In this document: in pieces, positions 11,945 through 12,975 of the stretch | Position numbering within the stretch: the first letter of the stretch is position 1 | Layout: each line of letters opens with the position of its first letter | NCBI GenBank assembly: GCA_035576205.1 | Contig: DATLWR010000109.1 | Location: 1 to 12,975, forward strand | Length of the DNA: 12,975 bases | Source of the DNA: DATLWR01 sp035576205 | GTDB lineage: Bacteria; Pseudomonadota; Zetaproteobacteria; Mariprofundales; Mariprofundaceae | Direction: 5' to 3' | Translations under genes and position numbers: made by a program | The notes under the pieces: model-generated | Seen by the model: only the letters and a program-made list of their open reading frames with translations | Databases searched by the model: none | What the model was told of the DNA's origin: nothing

Positions 11945-12975
11945 TGACCCATCCTGCCTTAAGCCTCGCCCTCGCCTCGGGGGCCGCGGCACTGCTCGCC
12001 GCGCTGTGGCCGCTCGCGCTGCGCCGGAAAAATGCGCTGCGCTTCCTGCTCTGCCTGTCGATGCTCGTCGCGGGCCTCTTGGCCGTTGCGGGAGGAGTGC
12101 TCGGTCTCACAGGCGATACGGCGGCCATCATCCTGCCGGTGGGGCTGCCGTGGCTGCCGATGCACCTGCAGCTCGACGCGCTGGGCGCTTTTTTCCTGCT
12201 GCTGATCGGCATCGTGCTGGCACCTGTATCGATCTACTCCTTCGGCTACCTGAGGGGGAGGAGCGACATCGCCACGCTGGCGGTGTTCATGCCGCTGTTC
12301 GTGCTCGGCATGCAGGGCGTGGTGCTGGCCAATGATGCCTTCAGCTTCATGCTGTTCTGGGAGCTGATGAGTGTGGCCTCCTATTTCCTCGTCACGCTGG
12401 AGCACGACAACGCCGCCAACCGCAGGGCGGGCTTCATCTACCTGCTGATGGCGCATCTCGCGGGCCTGCTCATCCTCGGCGGCTTCGCCACCCTCTATGC
12501 CAGCGTGCACGATTTCACCTTTGCCGCCATGCGCGGTGCCCATCTGACGCCGTTCTGGGCCTCGGTCGCCTTCCTGCTCGCCGCCTTCGGCTTCGGCATG
12601 AAGGCCGGCGTGCTGCCGCTGCACGTCTGGTTGCCCGAGGCACACCCTGCAGCCCCCTCCAACATCTCGGCGCTGATGAGCGGTGTGATGCTGAAGGTGG
12701 CGCTGTTCGGTTTCCTGCGCCTGGTGTGGGATCTGCTCGGGCCGGCTGATTTCCAGTGGTGGTGGGGAGTGCTGATCCTCGCCGCCGGCACCTCGACCGC
12801 CTTCGCCGGCATCCTGCTCGCCCTGCAGCAGAATGACCTGAAGCGGCTGCTGGCCTACTCGTCGGTGGAGAATGTCGGCATCATCCTGATCGGCTTCGGC
12901 CTGTCGCTGCTGCTGGCCTATTTCGGCCATCCGCAGCTGGCCGCGCTCGGCCTGATCGCCGCCCTTTACCACGCC
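11944..12975 (+). CDS. HyfB/HycC-like proton-pumping membrane subunit, N-terminal 344 residues (runs off the right edge)
   Basis: Polytopic protein of the NuoL/MrpA/HyfB antiporter family, open to the window end. The Proton_antipo_M core is clear: SFMLFWELMSVASYFLV with key Glu140, then Lys220 in GFGMKAGVLPLHVWLPEAHP, and APSNISALMSGVMLK with Lys251. A later segment, LQQNDLKRLLAYSSVENVGIIL, matches the conserved NDLKRxLAYSS motif. EAHPAAPSNISALMSGVMLK resembles hydrogenase-4/formate hydrogenlyase subunits (HyfB, HycC) more than NuoL, which has a PTPVSALIHAATMV-like segment. Such subunits couple electron transfer in group 4 [NiFe] hydrogenases, or in related complexes lacking the NiFe site, to proton or sodium movement. 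The ATG overlaps the XRE stop (TGATG). The catalytic subunits needed to tell these options apart lie outside the window. Confidence 0.88.
   Translation, partial: MTHPALSLALASGAAALLAALWPLALRRKNALRFLLCLSMLVAGLLAVAGGVLGLTGDTAAIILPVGLPWLPMHLQLDALGAFFLLLIGIVLAPVSIYSFGYLRGRSDIATLAVFMPLFVLGMQGVVLANDAFSFMLFWELMSVASYFLVTLEHDNAANRRAGFIYLLMAHLAGLLILGGFATLYASVHDFTFAAMRGAHLTPFWASVAFLLAAFGFGMKAGVLPLHVWLPEAHPAAPSNISALMSGVMLKVALFGFLRLVWDLLGPADFQWWWGVLILAAGTSTAFAGILLALQQNDLKRLLAYSSVENVGIILIGFGLSLLLAYFGHPQLAALGLIAALYHA

Noticed and set aside
11959..12972. 337-codon minus-strand frame opposite the HyfB-like gene
   Set aside because: The plus strand carries clear antiporter motifs and membrane helices; the minus translation is low-complexity Gln/His/Glu/Arg-rich shadow sequence.

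Overview
The window is a gene-dense stretch of a high-GC bacterial chromosome, probably a proteobacterium. The evidence is a RimO of proteobacterial type, a class I aspartate aminotransferase, a DUF3683-type FAD/Fe-S oxidoreductase, a glycine-zipper 17 kDa-type lipoprotein and a HyfB-like antiporter subunit. Strong third-position G/C bias leaves very long open antisense frames over several genes. I cannot name a genus from sequence alone.

Layout. Positions 1-3235 run leftward: rimO, then a 66-residue NuoE-like [2Fe-2S] mini-ferredoxin overlapping rimO by 8 nt, then an MgtC/DUF4010 membrane protein overlapping the ferredoxin by 4 nt, then, after about 40 nt, the start of an AsmA/DUF748-like protein cut by the window edge. 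Positions 3379-4485 run rightward: a stand-alone cyclic-nucleotide-binding-like domain and a glycine-zipper lipoprotein. The aspartate aminotransferase (4492-5694, minus) converges on the lipoprotein with only 6 bp between stops. It is divergent from a 1287-residue protein (5785-9648) that fuses a GlcD-like FAD dehydrogenase to a GlcF-like Fe-S/CCG module behind a DUF3683 domain. A short lipoprotein lytic transglycosylase and an EmrE-type SMR efflux protein follow on the same strand.

Positions 10672-11400 are different. GC is visibly lower, and the stretch looks like a scar. It holds a 48-nt degenerate copy of the 3' end of the FAD/Fe-S gene, a small TerB-like gene on the minus strand, two tandem 21-bp repeats beside an IS21-like end, and a 23-codon tail of a lost minus-strand gene. 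At the right edge an XRE-cupin regulator with an operator-like palindrome is coupled (TGATG) to the first part of a HyfB/NuoL-like proton-pumping subunit, probably the first structural gene of a group 4 hydrogenase or hydrogenase-related membrane complex continuing past the window.

Functional picture: mostly housekeeping (ribosomal S12 methylthiolation, transamination, 2-hydroxyacid oxidation, cell wall turnover, drug efflux). The points most worth a second look are the rimO-ferredoxin coupling, a recurring arrangement in which a -10-like hexamer ends 6-9 nt before a start codon that lacks a Shine-Dalgarno (possible leaderless mRNAs), the scar region, and the XRE-cupin/HyfB coupling. I found no tRNA, rRNA or CRISPR array.
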